Origin: Chryseosolibacter indicum
GTDB taxonomy: Bacteria > Bacteroidota > Bacteroidia > Cytophagales > Cyclobacteriaceae
DNA length: 35,233 nt
NCBI RefSeq assembly: GCF_018598585.1
Contig: NZ_JAHESD010000059.1
Coordinates: forward strand, 1 to 35,233
Direction of reading: 5' to 3'
Shown piece by piece: positions 14,512-22,827 of this stretch. The notes beneath the pieces are model-generated. The model saw only the letters and a list, made by a program, of their open reading frames with translations, was not told the origin of the DNA and searched no databases. Every line of letters starts with the position of its first letter. Position 1 is the stretch's first letter. Made by a program: the position numbers and the translations under genes.

Positions 14512-15753
14512 CTTTTGTTGCTTGCTCTTCGTTACTTTCATCGTCAACTTTTTCTTCAACGCCTTCATATCATCACTCACTTTTCGATCAATGATTTTGG
14601 CATAATGTTGAGTCGTCTTTAAATTTTTGTGACCCAGCATTTTTGAGACGCTTTCAATAGGGACGCCATTGGTCAGCGTGACCGTCGTGGCAAATGTATG
14701 ACGCGCACAGTGAAACGTGAATTTCTTTTCAATGCCTACTATAGCAGCGATCTCTTTCAGATACCCATTCATGTTTTGATTGCTGAAGATAGGAAGCAAC
14801 AAATCTTCATTGACACACTTCGGATGATTCTTGTATTTTTCAAGTATTTGCAACGCGATAGGTAGCAATGGAATTCGAGAGGCCGAATCTGTTTTTTGGC
14901 GAGTGGTGGAAATCCACTTATCACCATCGATGCCTATGATGATCTCTGAACGTTTTAGTTTTTCAATATCCGCATAAGCAAGGCCAGTGTAACAACTGAA
15001 AATGAAAATGTCTCGGACAATGTTGAGTCTTTCAGCAGGAAAATTTTTCGCAAGGACAGCGGAAATTTCTTCTTCCGACAAATACTCGCGGATCACTTCC
15101 TTTTTACACATCTTGTAGCCGAAAAATGGATCACGGTCAAGCCATCCGTTTTTTACGCAGATGTTCACGATCTTTTTGACATTCGAAATGTATTTGATTG
15201 AAGTATTGTGGCAGCACTTGCGAACAGTTTTAAAATAGAATTCCATATCAGCGACAAACTCATAGTTGAGTTTATTCACATCGATATCCTCATATCCGAA
15301 CTTCCACTTGATAAAATCTTTGGTGTGTGATCGAGCGGTTTCGTACCGCTCCATTGTCCCTGGCGCAAAGTCAATGTTGACCAGCTCACGCATCTGCTTG
15401 TTGTGATAATCAAACACCTCGAGTAGCTTTTTGGAATTTCGATTTTTTCCGGTGACAATTTCACGAATTGTATCAGTTGAGATCACTTCACCATCATCCA
15501 AAATTTGACGCTGAGCTTCATAAACTTTTGTCTTAAGTGTGTCAAGATATGCGTTGAGTTCTCTGGCTGCTTCTTTTGTCCCACTTGCTCTGCCTGCATC
15601 AGCATTCCACTTTGTTGGCTCCCACTCTCGCTGGGTTGAGAACTCAGTCCTTTTCCCAGCAACACTAACGCGCATGTACACGTCCATCAAACCACCTTCT
15701 TCGTACTTCTTCGGCTTCTTCAGATAGAAGAGCAAATTGAATCTTCGGCTCAT
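14497..15753 (-). CDS. int: Tyrosine recombinase/integrase of the ICE
   Basis: A 418-residue Bacteroidetes-type integrase that joins and excises the element. Residues about 1-100 are the arm-binding region, about 105-205 the SAM-like core-binding domain and about 215-395 the catalytic domain. Visible catalytic residues are Lys287, His348-x2-Arg351, His375 and nucleophile Tyr384. The first Arg is missing: the TGLR position reads TGLA with Ala259. CTnDOT IntDOT also lacks this Arg, so the enzyme can still be active; Arg247 is nearby. The gene ends the element, 253 bp from the tRNA-Ser 3' end, which is the classic arrangement of an ICE at its attachment site. Confidence 0.92.
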   Translation of the reverse strand: MSRRFNLLFYLKKPKKYEEGGLMDVYMRVSVAGKRTEFSTQREWEPTKWNADAGRASGTKEAARELNAYLDTLKTKVYEAQRQILDDGEVISTDTIREIVTGKNRNSKKLLEVFDYHNKQMRELVNIDFAPGTMERYETARSHTKDFIKWKFGYEDIDVNKLNYEFVADMEFYFKTVRKCCHNTSIKYISNVKKIVNICVKNGWLDRDPFFGYKMCKKEVIREYLSEEEISAVLAKNFPAERLNIVRDIFIFSCYTGLAYADIEKLKRSEIIIGIDGDKWISTTRQKTDSASRIPLLPIALQILEKYKNHPKCVNEDLLLPIFSNQNMNGYLKEIAAIVGIEKKFTFHCARHTFATTVTLTNGVPIESVSKMLGHKNLKTTQHYAKIIDRKVSDDMKALKKKLTMKVTKSKQQKKTGT

Positions 15754-15853
15754 AACACTCTTTGTTTTGGTTGATAATTAAAACTAGAAGTGCAGCCATC
15801 GAAGATCAAGATGTCCATCATTTGGACAGGTTGATCTTCAGTTAGTTATAGCA

Positions 15854-15902
15854 AAACTGGTGAGTAAATTTTTCGGTTTTTTTGACTCACCAGTTTACTC
15901 AC
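15854..15902. repeat. Inverted repeat near the att end
   Basis: AAACTGGTGAGT (15854-15865) is matched exactly by ACTCACCAGTTT (15885-15896), a 12-bp inverted repeat with a 19-base spacer. The word GTGAGTAAA at 15860-15868 recurs inverted at 15894-15902. Such repeats beside an integrase gene are typical of arm-type binding sites, but this is inference. Confidence 0.65.
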
Positions 15903-15946
15903 TGCTTTTTTGAGAATCGGTGAATAATTTGATGTTGTCACTAAAC

Positions 15947-15982
15947 GAAAAAAGCCTGCAATCTTATGATTTGCAGGCTTTT
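15947..15982 (-). terminator. Terminator downstream of tRNA-Ser
   Basis: AAAAGCCTGCAA (15950-15961) and TTGCAGGCTTTT (15971-15982) form a perfect 12-bp stem with a 9-base loop; on the minus strand a T run follows. It stands about 25 bases past the tRNA 3' end and would end the tRNA transcript. It can also work on the plus strand. Confidence 0.75.
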
Positions 15983-16006
15983 AACTTGTTTTGATACTGT
16001 TATCAG

Positions 16007-16091
16007 CAGAGGAGGAGGGATTCGAACCCCCGGATCCTTGCGGATCTCCGGTTTTCAAGACCGGTGCAATAAACCGCTCTACCACTCCTCT
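16007..16091 (-). tRNA. tRNA-Ser(TGA), probable ICE insertion target
   Basis: Reading the minus strand, the acceptor AGAGGAG pairs with CTCCTCT followed by discriminator G. The anticodon arm is CCGGT-CTTGAAA-ACCGG, giving anticodon TGA. The long variable arm GATCC-gcaa-GGATC marks a class II tRNA, and the T arm is GGGGG-TTCGAAT-CCCTC with one wobble pair. CCA is not encoded. The 3' end faces the integrase, as in tRNA-borne attachment sites. A consensus promoter lies upstream. Confidence 0.95.
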
Positions 16092-16121
16092 GTATTTCGG
16101 CTTAATTCACAAATTAGGCTG

Positions 16122-16152
16122 CAAAACTATTAATTTCTCGCGTTCCTCCAAA
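16122..16152 (-). promoter_or_regulatory. Consensus promoter of tRNA-Ser
   Basis: On the minus strand TTTG (16152-16149), a 19-base spacer and TAGTTTTG (16129-16122) match the Bacteroidetes sigma-A consensus in every fixed position. Transcription would start about 25 bases before the mature tRNA 5' end. Confidence 0.8.
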
Positions 16153-16170
16153 CAAACACATTAAACTTTC

Positions 16171-17715
16171 TTAACGTGTGTCTTCACCATAATCTACAAA
16201 GTGCCTTTTTATCTCTTTATCATCTATTTTGCTTGGGTTTCTCGCAAAGCTGTCTAATTCCAGCAATACAATGCGCTGGTCGTTTAAAACAGCTCTTAGT
16301 TTTTCAATGTCTTTATCGAACTCGGCATTACGGCGGGCTGACTTCAATACATATTTTCTTGCAAACTCATCTCCGGATGCCTGTACTCTATTTCGTATTT
16401 CTATGCCATTCTTTATACGTTCCATAATGCTTTCTTTCGAGCGGCCTATCACTTCAGTTGCTTCCAATGTACCAAGCGTTAAAACTGTTGTTCCACCAAC
16501 ACCTGATACAATTTTAGACTGATCAGGAGTTTCAATAACTACAGGAGATAAACCTGTTACAGCACCCAGTGATGCATTAAGAATAGAGCGGTGCTTTTTG
16601 CCTTTTCTTGCTTTTTTATATTCCTGATTAAGCTTCTTCTGGTTGGCATCTAGCTGTTGTATCAACATAGCAGCATCGACAAGGTTGCTTCTGTACTTTT
16701 GAAAAAGATGCGCATCCTTTTTAAGCATGTTTTCCGCATCGTTTACTCTAACCTTAATTTTCTTTTGCGACCTGTTGTTTGACTTATCAACGGCATAGAA
16801 CGTAAGGTTTACATCAACTACCTTTTTTATATCGTCAGCAAACTCATAACCAGGCAGCCAGATAAACTCGTATTGGAGTTGTGTGTTTTCTTTTAAAGCT
16901 CCTGACGGTATACGAGTATCTGAACCAATAAAGCCAGCACTGCGTATATTATCGTCTCCGTTTGGGTCCGAAATATATAGTTTTAGGTTTAGTGGCTCAT
17001 CTTCTTTTATACTAAACAAGGAATCGGCGGGTAAGATGAGAATTTCGGGGGGCAAATCTAACTGCGTTGGTGCAACTCTGATTCTGCCTTTTGTCTCAGC
17101 CTTGTCAGGCTGATCCTGAACAATAAAATCAATGTAAATGGCGTCTTTCTTTAAAGAAGAAAACTGGCTTCTTGAAGGAGACCACGTTAATAAGCCCTGT
17201 GAATTCAAATTAGCACCTTCGGGTAATTGAGATTGAACCGATTTAATAATGATAGGATCTCCGTCTGGGTCAAAAACGAAATCACCAGGAATTTGATAGC
17301 TATTTAAGCTCGATTGCTTAACATAGAATGCAGGGATTTCTTCTACCACCGGAGGTCGGTTTACGTGGTTAACTGTAAATGTAACGGTTTTACTGGCCCG
17401 TTTCCCATTGCGCCAGGTAGCCCTGAAAACAAAACTAAAATCTTTTGATCTTTGTACACGGTCTACAAGATCGTAAGATGGCTTCCAGGAAAAGTTGCCA
17501 AGCGAATCAAAATGAATATTAAGGTTTTCGATCCCTTCAATAGAAAAAACAGGGATTCTATCTTCTGTCGTCTTTACCCAGAATGAAATGTTCTGATTTT
17601 CATTCAACACGTTCCACCCGATCGAATCAGGGAAAATTAATTGAGGTTCCGACTGACTAAATGACTTACTCCAGATTATGCAAACTACTACAACTGAACA
17701 GAAAAAGTATCTCAC
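16171..17715 (-). CDS. Secreted Ig/cadherin-like repeat protein
   Basis: A 514-residue exported protein with a GTG start (17713-17715). Residues 1-21 are a signal peptide ending in SFSQS. Residues about 22-325 contain three beta-sandwich units of the cadherin/Ig-like kind: NRPPVVEEIPAF with DPDGDPI, then PPEILILP with DPNGDDN, typical linker and calcium-loop words. Residues about 335-380 and 425-514 look like coiled-coil or helical stretches, with a Gly-rich, weakly hydrophobic segment at about 380-420. It probably acts at the cell surface or in the periplasm; the ligand is unknown. It is the first chromosomal gene after tRNA-Ser and diverges from the alkyltransferase-like gene. Confidence 0.7.
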   Translation of the reverse strand: MRYFFCSVVVVCIIWSKSFSQSEPQLIFPDSIGWNVLNENQNISFWVKTTEDRIPVFSIEGIENLNIHFDSLGNFSWKPSYDLVDRVQRSKDFSFVFRATWRNGKRASKTVTFTVNHVNRPPVVEEIPAFYVKQSSLNSYQIPGDFVFDPDGDPIIIKSVQSQLPEGANLNSQGLLTWSPSRSQFSSLKKDAIYIDFIVQDQPDKAETKGRIRVAPTQLDLPPEILILPADSLFSIKEDEPLNLKLYISDPNGDDNIRSAGFIGSDTRIPSGALKENTQLQYEFIWLPGYEFADDIKKVVDVNLTFYAVDKSNNRSQKKIKVRVNDAENMLKKDAHLFQKYRSNLVDAAMLIQQLDANQKKLNQEYKKARKGKKHRSILNASLGAVTGLSPVVIETPDQSKIVSGVGGTTVLTLGTLEATEVIGRSKESIMERIKNGIEIRNRVQASGDEFARKYVLKSARRNAEFDKDIEKLRAVLNDQRIVLLELDSFARNPSKIDDKEIKRHFVDYGEDTR

Positions 17716-17765
17716 GTTTCTTTAGGTAAATGGCTGTAAATTTAACAACAACGAACGAACTGAAA

Positions 17766-18110
17766 ATGTCCATGTATAAAAAGAGCAGTAATAGACAAAA
17801 TTTCTTTCTTGATGTATATGAGGTGGTTAGGTTGATACCAAAAGGAAAAGTGACGAGCTACGGCGCAATAGCTCATTACCTGGGAGTAAAATCGGGAGCA
17901 CGTATGGTTGGATGGGCAATGCATGGTTGCCCTAAAGGGGTTCCTGCACATCGCGTTGTAAACCATGCTGGGCTGCTCACCGGTAAACGCCATTTCAAAA
18001 GTCCGCAAACGATGGAGAATCGCTTGAGACGCGAAGGAGTTAAAGTAATAAAAGATAAAGTTGTGGATTTTAAAACATTATTTTGGGATCCTTCAACCGA
18101 ATTGGCTTAA
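17766..18110 (+). CDS. Alkyltransferase-like protein (ATL), MGMT family
   Basis: A protein of about 114 residues with the DNA-binding fold of O6-alkylguanine-DNA alkyltransferase: IPKGKVTSYGAIAHYLG (helix-turn-helix start), SGARMVGWAMHGCP with the Arg finger, and PAHRVVN. The catalytic Cys of MGMT (PCHR) is Ala here, so it cannot accept alkyl groups. ATL proteins bind O6-alkylguanine and hand the lesion to nucleotide excision repair. The start is uncertain: ATGs at 17766 and 17772 both give normal ATL length, and a start at 17730 adds 12 residues but leaves only 14 bases to the divergent gene. Confidence 0.85.
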   Translation: MSMYKKSSNRQNFFLDVYEVVRLIPKGKVTSYGAIAHYLGVKSGARMVGWAMHGCPKGVPAHRVVNHAGLLTGKRHFKSPQTMENRLRREGVKVIKDKVVDFKTLFWDPSTELA

Positions 18111-18248
18111 AACGAAGCGGCAAATTGAGAAAATAAATTCCCATACGGAGACAAATAAAGTTAAAAGGCCGCTTTTATGATTCTGAAGCAGCTTGAATTT
18201 TTCGGCACATGTTTGGCATATAGGATTTACGAAAGGAGATGTGAAGGA

Positions 18249-18557
18249 ATGAAAACATTGCTAAAAATTGTGGTTCTGTGTGTGCTTACCGTTTTGCTAA
18301 CGCTTGCAGCAAAGGCAAAAGGTAAAGATCCGGAATCAGGGGACAAAAGTAAGAATAGCCTTTATGTGCTGAAAACAGATAAAAGATTTATTGGTGCCCA
18401 GGTAGAGATTATTCAGCCAAATGGTGATGTTATTTCAAAACAGATTTTGCAGAAAAGAAAAATGATCATCGCTTTTGATGAAGCAAGATTAGGAGCTTAT
18501 ATAATTCGTGTTTCTAAGGACGGGAAAACCCGTGAATATAAATACGAAAAAAAATAA
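18249..18557 (+). CDS. Small secreted hypothetical protein
   Basis: A 102-residue protein. Residues 1-23 (MKTLLKIVVLCVLTVLLTLA, then AKA) form a clear signal peptide with an AKA cleavage site. The mature part is a short beta-rich domain (LYVLKTDKRFIGAQVEIIQP ... GAYIIRVSKDGKTREYKYEKK) that resembles the C-terminal sorting or T9SS-like beta modules only loosely. I chose the ATG at 18249 because it has GGAG/AAGGA words upstream and starts the signal peptide; the frame is open back to 18177. It stands alone and ends before a terminator. Confidence 0.65.
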   Translation: MKTLLKIVVLCVLTVLLTLAAKAKGKDPESGDKSKNSLYVLKTDKRFIGAQVEIIQPNGDVISKQILQKRKMIIAFDEARLGAYIIRVSKDGKTREYKYEKK

Positions 18558-18582
18558 TTGAGGGGTTGGTTTTAATCTGACT

Positions 18583-18617
18583 AAGGTCGTCTTCTCCAGG
18601 GACGACCTTTTTCTTTT
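18583..18617 (+). terminator. Terminator after the small secreted protein
   Basis: AAGGTCGTC (18583-18591) and GACGACCTT (18601-18609) form a perfect 9-bp stem with a 9-base loop, followed by TTTCTTTT. It separates the plus-strand gene from the convergent symporter gene. Confidence 0.85.
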
Positions 18618-18619
18618 AA

Positions 18620-20080
18620 CTATACTGTTACCCGCTCTGCCGAATGTTTGGAAATCAGTAATAGTCCCATAAATGTGATAATTCCATTCACAAGTAATAC
18701 TTCCAATCCAAATTTGTAGCCGCCAAGAAGTGCCTCTGAGTTCATGCTAATCATGTAGGTTAATACAGGAGAGATTACACACACCAATGGAACGAATTTA
18801 TCTTTTACCTGAAGTTTAGTAAAAACGCCAAAGGAGAAAAGACCAAGCAATGGCCCATAGGTGTATCCTGCAACAGTAAGTACCGCATCAATTACTGAAC
18901 GCTCGTTAATTTCTCTGAAGATGACAATAATAACGAGGAATAGCAGTGAGAAACCAAGGTGAACAATGAACTTTTGTTTCTTTTTTACAGGCTCCGGTTT
19001 GTCTTTAAAATTTAAAAAGTCGATACAAAAAGAAGTAGTTAAGCCAGCCAGTGCTGAGTCGGCGCTTGCATAAGAAGACGCCGTAATACCCAGCAGAAAG
19101 AAGACGCCCAAAAGAAGACTAAACTTAGTTAAAGCAAGACGAGGGAATAATTCATCAGATGCTGCAGGTAGCGTAAGATTGTTTGCTTCTGTATAAAAAT
19201 ATAGCAGTGCGCCGAGGGTTAGGAAAAGCAGGTTTACAATAACAAGAGTAATACTGAACCAGAACATGTTCTTCTGCGCCTCACCCAGTGATTTACAAGT
19301 CAAGTTTTTCTGCATGATCTCCTGGTCAAGGCCGGTCATGGCGATAGTGATAAACATGCCACCAAGAAATTGTTTCCAGAAGAATTGAGTAGAGTTAACA
19401 TCATCGAAATAGAACATTTTGGAATACTTACTTGATTCTATCGCTGAAACCATCTCTGAGAAGGACCATCCCAGGTCATCAGATATTTGCCATACCGCAA
19501 TACATACCGCTGAAACCAGGAATAGCGTTTGAAATGCATCGGTATACACTATCGTTTTTACGCCACCACGGAAGGTGTACACCCAAATAAGAATAAGCGT
19601 GGTTGCAACGGTAACAAAGAATGGAACACCCCATGCGTCAAATAGAAATAGTTGAAGTACAGTGGCTGCCAGATAAAGTCTTAATGCAGAACCCAGTGTT
19701 CGTGATATCAGAAAGAAAAATGCACCTGTTTTGTAAGACCAAAAACTAAACCGTTGCTCTAGATACGTGTAAATTGAGACAAGGTTAAGACGATAGTATA
19801 ACGGCATCAGTATGCCAATAATTACCCAATAACCTACTAGGTAGCCAAGCACTACCTGGAAGTATCCAAATCCTATTTTACCAACGTTTCCTGGAACGGA
19901 AATAAAAGTAACTCCCGAAAGAGATGATCCGATCATGCCAAATGCAACTAGGTACCACGGTGACTGACGGTTGGCGGTAAAGAAAGTATTTGTGTCGGCT
20001 CCTTTAGAAGTTATAATTGAAATGAAGATAAGTACGGCAAAATAGATTACAATAATCGTAAGAACGAGTACAGGCGTCAT
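18620..20080 (-). CDS. Sodium:solute symporter (SSS family)
   Basis: A 486-residue inner-membrane transporter with about 13 membrane helices across its length. The family signature is visible in GADTNTFFTANRQSPWYLVA and GMIGSSLSGVTFISVPG near the N-terminus, TFRGGVKTIVYTDAFQ at about 170-185 and the ASSYASADSALAGLTTSF segment at about 345, the last containing Na+-site Ser/Ala residues. It couples sodium entry to uptake of an organic solute; the substrate (sugar, amino acid, sialic acid or similar) cannot be read from the sequence. It is transcribed alone, divergent from clpS. Confidence 0.88.
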   Translation of the reverse strand: MTPVLVLTIIVIYFAVLIFISIITSKGADTNTFFTANRQSPWYLVAFGMIGSSLSGVTFISVPGNVGKIGFGYFQVVLGYLVGYWVIIGILMPLYYRLNLVSIYTYLEQRFSFWSYKTGAFFFLISRTLGSALRLYLAATVLQLFLFDAWGVPFFVTVATTLILIWVYTFRGGVKTIVYTDAFQTLFLVSAVCIAVWQISDDLGWSFSEMVSAIESSKYSKMFYFDDVNSTQFFWKQFLGGMFITIAMTGLDQEIMQKNLTCKSLGEAQKNMFWFSITLVIVNLLFLTLGALLYFYTEANNLTLPAASDELFPRLALTKFSLLLGVFFLLGITASSYASADSALAGLTTSFCIDFLNFKDKPEPVKKKQKFIVHLGFSLLFLVIIVIFREINERSVIDAVLTVAGYTYGPLLGLFSFGVFTKLQVKDKFVPLVCVISPVLTYMISMNSEALLGGYKFGLEVLLVNGIITFMGLLLISKHSAERVTV

Positions 20081-20192
20081 TGGAAAAAATTAAATAGCAA
20101 ACAATAGATTTAGCAATTGAAAAACAAAAATGAAGCAACAGTTGGTCTAATATAGCCACGTAAGGTTAATAAATCATTTACAGAATTCGAAC

Positions 20193-20220
20193 TTTATAAA
20201 GATCAAAATGATTACCTTTG
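20193..20220 (+). promoter_or_regulatory. Promoter upstream of clpS
   Basis: TACCTTTG at 20213-20220 is a perfect Bacteroidetes -7 box, 18 bases before the clpS ATG. The -33 box is poor (TTTA at 20193, spacer 16). The transcription start would fall a few bases before the ATG, giving a very short leader. Confidence 0.5.
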
Positions 20221-20238
20221 TGAATAGTCAAATTTTTT

Positions 20239-20520
20239 ATGAAAGCCGCTTATCAGGAAGAAGAATTAGTTGATGTTCTCGAGGCAGTCGAGACCACCGA
20301 TGTTATGGATCTGGTGGTTTTCAATGACGATTTCAATACGTTTGATCATGTTATTAATACATTGATTCGTGTTTGCAAACACACACCAGAACAGGCAGAA
20401 CAATGTACCATGCTTATTCATTACAAAGGGAAGTGTACGGTAAAAACCGGTACTTTTGACTTCCTTCGTCCGCTTCGGGAAGCTATTTGTGAGGCCGGGA
20501 TAGACGCAAGAATTCTTTAA
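20239..20520 (+). CDS. clpS: ATP-dependent Clp protease adaptor ClpS
   Basis: A 93-residue adaptor that binds N-degron substrates and delivers them to ClpAP. The ClpS core is clear: LVVFNDDFNTFDHVINTLIR (the NDD binding-site word), then AEQCTMLIHYKGKCTVKTG with the conserved H and K, and a C-terminal FLRPLREAICEAGIDARI. Substrate-pocket residues Asn-Asp-Asp and His are present. It is 21 bp upstream of recR and probably cotranscribed with it. Confidence 0.95.
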   Translation: MKAAYQEEELVDVLEAVETTDVMDLVVFNDDFNTFDHVINTLIRVCKHTPEQAEQCTMLIHYKGKCTVKTGTFDFLRPLREAICEAGIDARIL

Positions 20521-20541
20521 TTTTTACTTGATTGACTTGAG

Positions 20542-21147
20542 GTGGAGTATCCTTCAAAACTAATTGAAGAGGCAGTAAATCAGGTTTCCAAGCTACCCGG
20601 TATTGGAAAAAAGACCGCTTTGCGTTTGGTTCTCCATCTCATCAAGCAAAACGAGCAAACCACCTTTGCGCTTACAGAAGCACTCAATAACCTTCGTTCC
20701 AAAATCAGATTTTGTACACATTGTCACAACATATCCGATACAGAAGTCTGTAGCATCTGCAATAGTCATAAGCGTGATAAAAATATTATCTGTGTGGTTG
20801 AAGATACAAAAGATGTAATGGCTATTGAGAACACAGCGCAATACACAGGCTTATACCACGTGCTCGGCGGAGTTATCTCTCCCATGAATGGCGTCGGCCC
20901 GGCAGATCTTAAGATCGAGGCCCTTGTTAAACGTTTAGATAACCGTGCGGAGGTCAAGGAAGTGATCCTCGCTTTAAGTCCTACGATGGAAGGGGATACT
21001 ACAGCTTTTTATATCAATAAAAGAATAAAAGATCTTTCTGTAAAAGTTAGCGTTATCGCCAGAGGAGTTCCTGTAGGCGGAGATCTGGAATACGCTGATG
21101 AGATTACGTTAGGACGTAGTATTCTTAGCAGAACGCTTTTTAATTAA
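20542..21147 (+). CDS. recR: Recombination protein RecR
   Basis: A 201-residue protein acting with RecO (and RecF) to load RecA on gapped DNA. In order: a helix-hairpin-helix (KLPGIGKKTALRL, residues 17-29), a Cys4 zinc finger (Cys58, Cys61, Cys70, Cys73), a TOPRIM domain from about residue 81 (ICVVEDTKDVMAIE) and the C-terminal GGDLEYADEITLGRS motif. The start is GTG at 20542, because an in-frame TGA at 20533 excludes any earlier start and the protein then begins in the usual place (MEYPSKLIEEAV). It follows clpS by 21 bp. Confidence 0.95.
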   Translation: MEYPSKLIEEAVNQVSKLPGIGKKTALRLVLHLIKQNEQTTFALTEALNNLRSKIRFCTHCHNISDTEVCSICNSHKRDKNIICVVEDTKDVMAIENTAQYTGLYHVLGGVISPMNGVGPADLKIEALVKRLDNRAEVKEVILALSPTMEGDTTAFYINKRIKDLSVKVSVIARGVPVGGDLEYADEITLGRSILSRTLFN

Positions 21148-21548
21148 TGACTTCGCGTTAAAAGTCATCTATCCTTCAGTTATAAACCTCTTTTCCTTGT
21201 CGTTTTCGTGCTTTCTGTCTTGCATACGCAGCTAAAGGGCTTCCAAGAGATTAAAATGGATAAGTTAATCTGCTGTAATTGGCTGTTACCCGCTACTTAT
21301 AGCAGAATATAGTGGACACTAGACTAGCTGCAGACCTATGCGGGACATAGACGGAGGAAGCAGAAGGAAACGGGAGGAAGGGGTGCTAAACTATTAGGCT
21401 TACTAACTCAATTCTGCGAAAACCATCAATAAACATTCGTTAATTTTATCTTGTAGGTTAAAGATTTTATAAAGTAAGATGCCGTCATCTTCCAGTTTCA
21501 GCTGTAAATTCTTTTCTTTGTCACCGTTCAAAAAAGTCACATAAAGTT
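21148..21548. other. Intergenic stretch with no recognised feature
   Basis: 400 bases between recR and the aminotransferase without a supported gene. It holds short hairpins (TAGTG-ga-CACTA near 21311; CTATG-cggga-CATAG at 21336-21350) and a purine-rich run near 21351-21385. I see no T-tract terminator and no strong promoter. A small RNA is possible, but nothing here demonstrates one. Confidence 0.3.
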
Positions 21549-22742
21549 ATGAGTAAACTTTCTAACCGCATCGAAGCAATTGAAGAATCGGCAACGCTGG
21601 CCATGGCCGCAAAAGCCCGGGAGTTTAAAACCAAGGGCATTGACGTAATAAGCCTAAGCCTTGGTGAGCCTGATTTTAAAACACCACAACACATTTGCGA
21701 TGCAGCAAAGAAAGCGATCGACGACGGAAAGTATTTTGCATACCCTCCGGTAGCAGGGTATCAGGACTTGCGTGAAGCACTGGCTGCTAAGTATCAAAAA
21801 GAAAATAAAGTGCCTTATAAGGCAGAAAATATAGTAGTATCAAATGGAGCAAAGCAATCTATTGCCAATGCCATGATTGCTTTGATTAATCCTGGTGATG
21901 AGGTAATTGTTTTCTCTCCCTATTGGGTGAGTTACGATGCACTGGTACGTCTTGCAGAAGGAACACCAGTGATGATAAAAGGTGGTATTGAAAATGATTT
22001 TAAAGTTACAGCAGAACAATTGGAGGCTGCCATTACACCAAAAACAAAGGCAGTGATATTTTCTTCACCATGTAACCCGACTGGCTCTGTATTTTCAAGC
22101 AAAGAACTGGAAGCAATCGCAAAAGTCATAGTAAAGCATAACCTTATTGCGATGGCTGATGAGATTTATGAGCATATTAACTATACAGGCGAACAAACCA
22201 GCATTGCCTCTTTCCCTGGCATGTTAGAGCGTACCATTACCATCAACGGTTTTGCTAAGGGCTTTGCGATGACAGGCTGGCGAGTAGGATACATTGCAGC
22301 ACCCAAATGGATTGCTGATGGTTGTAACAAAGTTCAGGGACAGGTAACTTCTGCAAACTGCTCTATTGCCCAGCGTGCAGCACTAGCAGCCATAACCGGA
22401 GATATTACACCAACCAACAAGATGGTTGATGAATATAAGAAGCGCAGAGAAATCGTTTACAACCTGCTTAAAGAAATACCAGGAATTAAAACGAATTTAC
22501 CCCAAGGTGCTTTCTATTTCTTCCCGGATGTAAGTACATATTTTGGTAAGTCTAACGGTACTGCTACCGTAAAGAATGCGGATGATTTCTGTCTGTTTAT
22601 GCTTGAGAATGCGCACGTATCCATGGTTCCAGGAGGTGCTTTTGGAGATGAAAATTGTGTAAGACTTTCCTATGCTGCTTCTGAAAAGGATCTTCGTGAG
22701 GCTATGAAGCGCATCAAAGAAACATTGGCTACATTAAAGTAA
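21549..22742 (+). CDS. Class I aminotransferase (aspartate aminotransferase type)
   Basis: A 397-residue cytoplasmic PLP enzyme of aspartate aminotransferase subgroup Ib. Features are the SLGEPDFKTP substrate region near residues 37-46, SNGAKQSI (PLP phosphate loop), FSSPCNPTGS, MADEIYEHI with the PLP-ring Asp, and NGFAKGFAMTGWRVGY with the Schiff-base Lys237 followed by the conserved Arg. The likely reaction is aspartate plus 2-oxoglutarate to oxaloacetate plus glutamate, though some Ib enzymes also take prephenate. It stands alone between a 400-base gap and a terminator-like hairpin. Confidence 0.9.
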   Translation: MSKLSNRIEAIEESATLAMAAKAREFKTKGIDVISLSLGEPDFKTPQHICDAAKKAIDDGKYFAYPPVAGYQDLREALAAKYQKENKVPYKAENIVVSNGAKQSIANAMIALINPGDEVIVFSPYWVSYDALVRLAEGTPVMIKGGIENDFKVTAEQLEAAITPKTKAVIFSSPCNPTGSVFSSKELEAIAKVIVKHNLIAMADEIYEHINYTGEQTSIASFPGMLERTITINGFAKGFAMTGWRVGYIAAPKWIADGCNKVQGQVTSANCSIAQRAALAAITGDITPTNKMVDEYKKRREIVYNLLKEIPGIKTNLPQGAFYFFPDVSTYFGKSNGTATVKNADDFCLFMLENAHVSMVPGGAFGDENCVRLSYAASEKDLREAMKRIKETLATLK

Positions 22743-22763
22743 AGTAATCAGCATCTTAATAGT

Positions 22764-22805
22764 CAGCCACAATTGAAGTTCATTCAGTCATGGCTGGCTT
22801 TTTTA
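22764..22805 (+). terminator. Terminator after the aminotransferase
   Basis: CAGCCA (22764-22769) pairs with TGGCTG (22791-22796) across a 21-base loop that can fold further; GC and a TTTTTT run follow. The stem is short but the T tract is good. Confidence 0.55.
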
Positions 22806-22827
22806 TTGTATTAGTATCAATCTTGGA

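Larger units (their letters stand above)
15754..16006. other. Probable ICE attachment-end region (att)
   Basis: No gene is present. The stretch lies between the integrase and the 3' end of tRNA-Ser, where the element-chromosome junction is expected. It holds repeats of the word GTGAGTAAA/TTTACTCAC (next entry) that may bind integrase or excisionase, and the terminator of the tRNA. The exact crossover cannot be placed because the other end of the element is outside the window. Confidence 0.5.
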
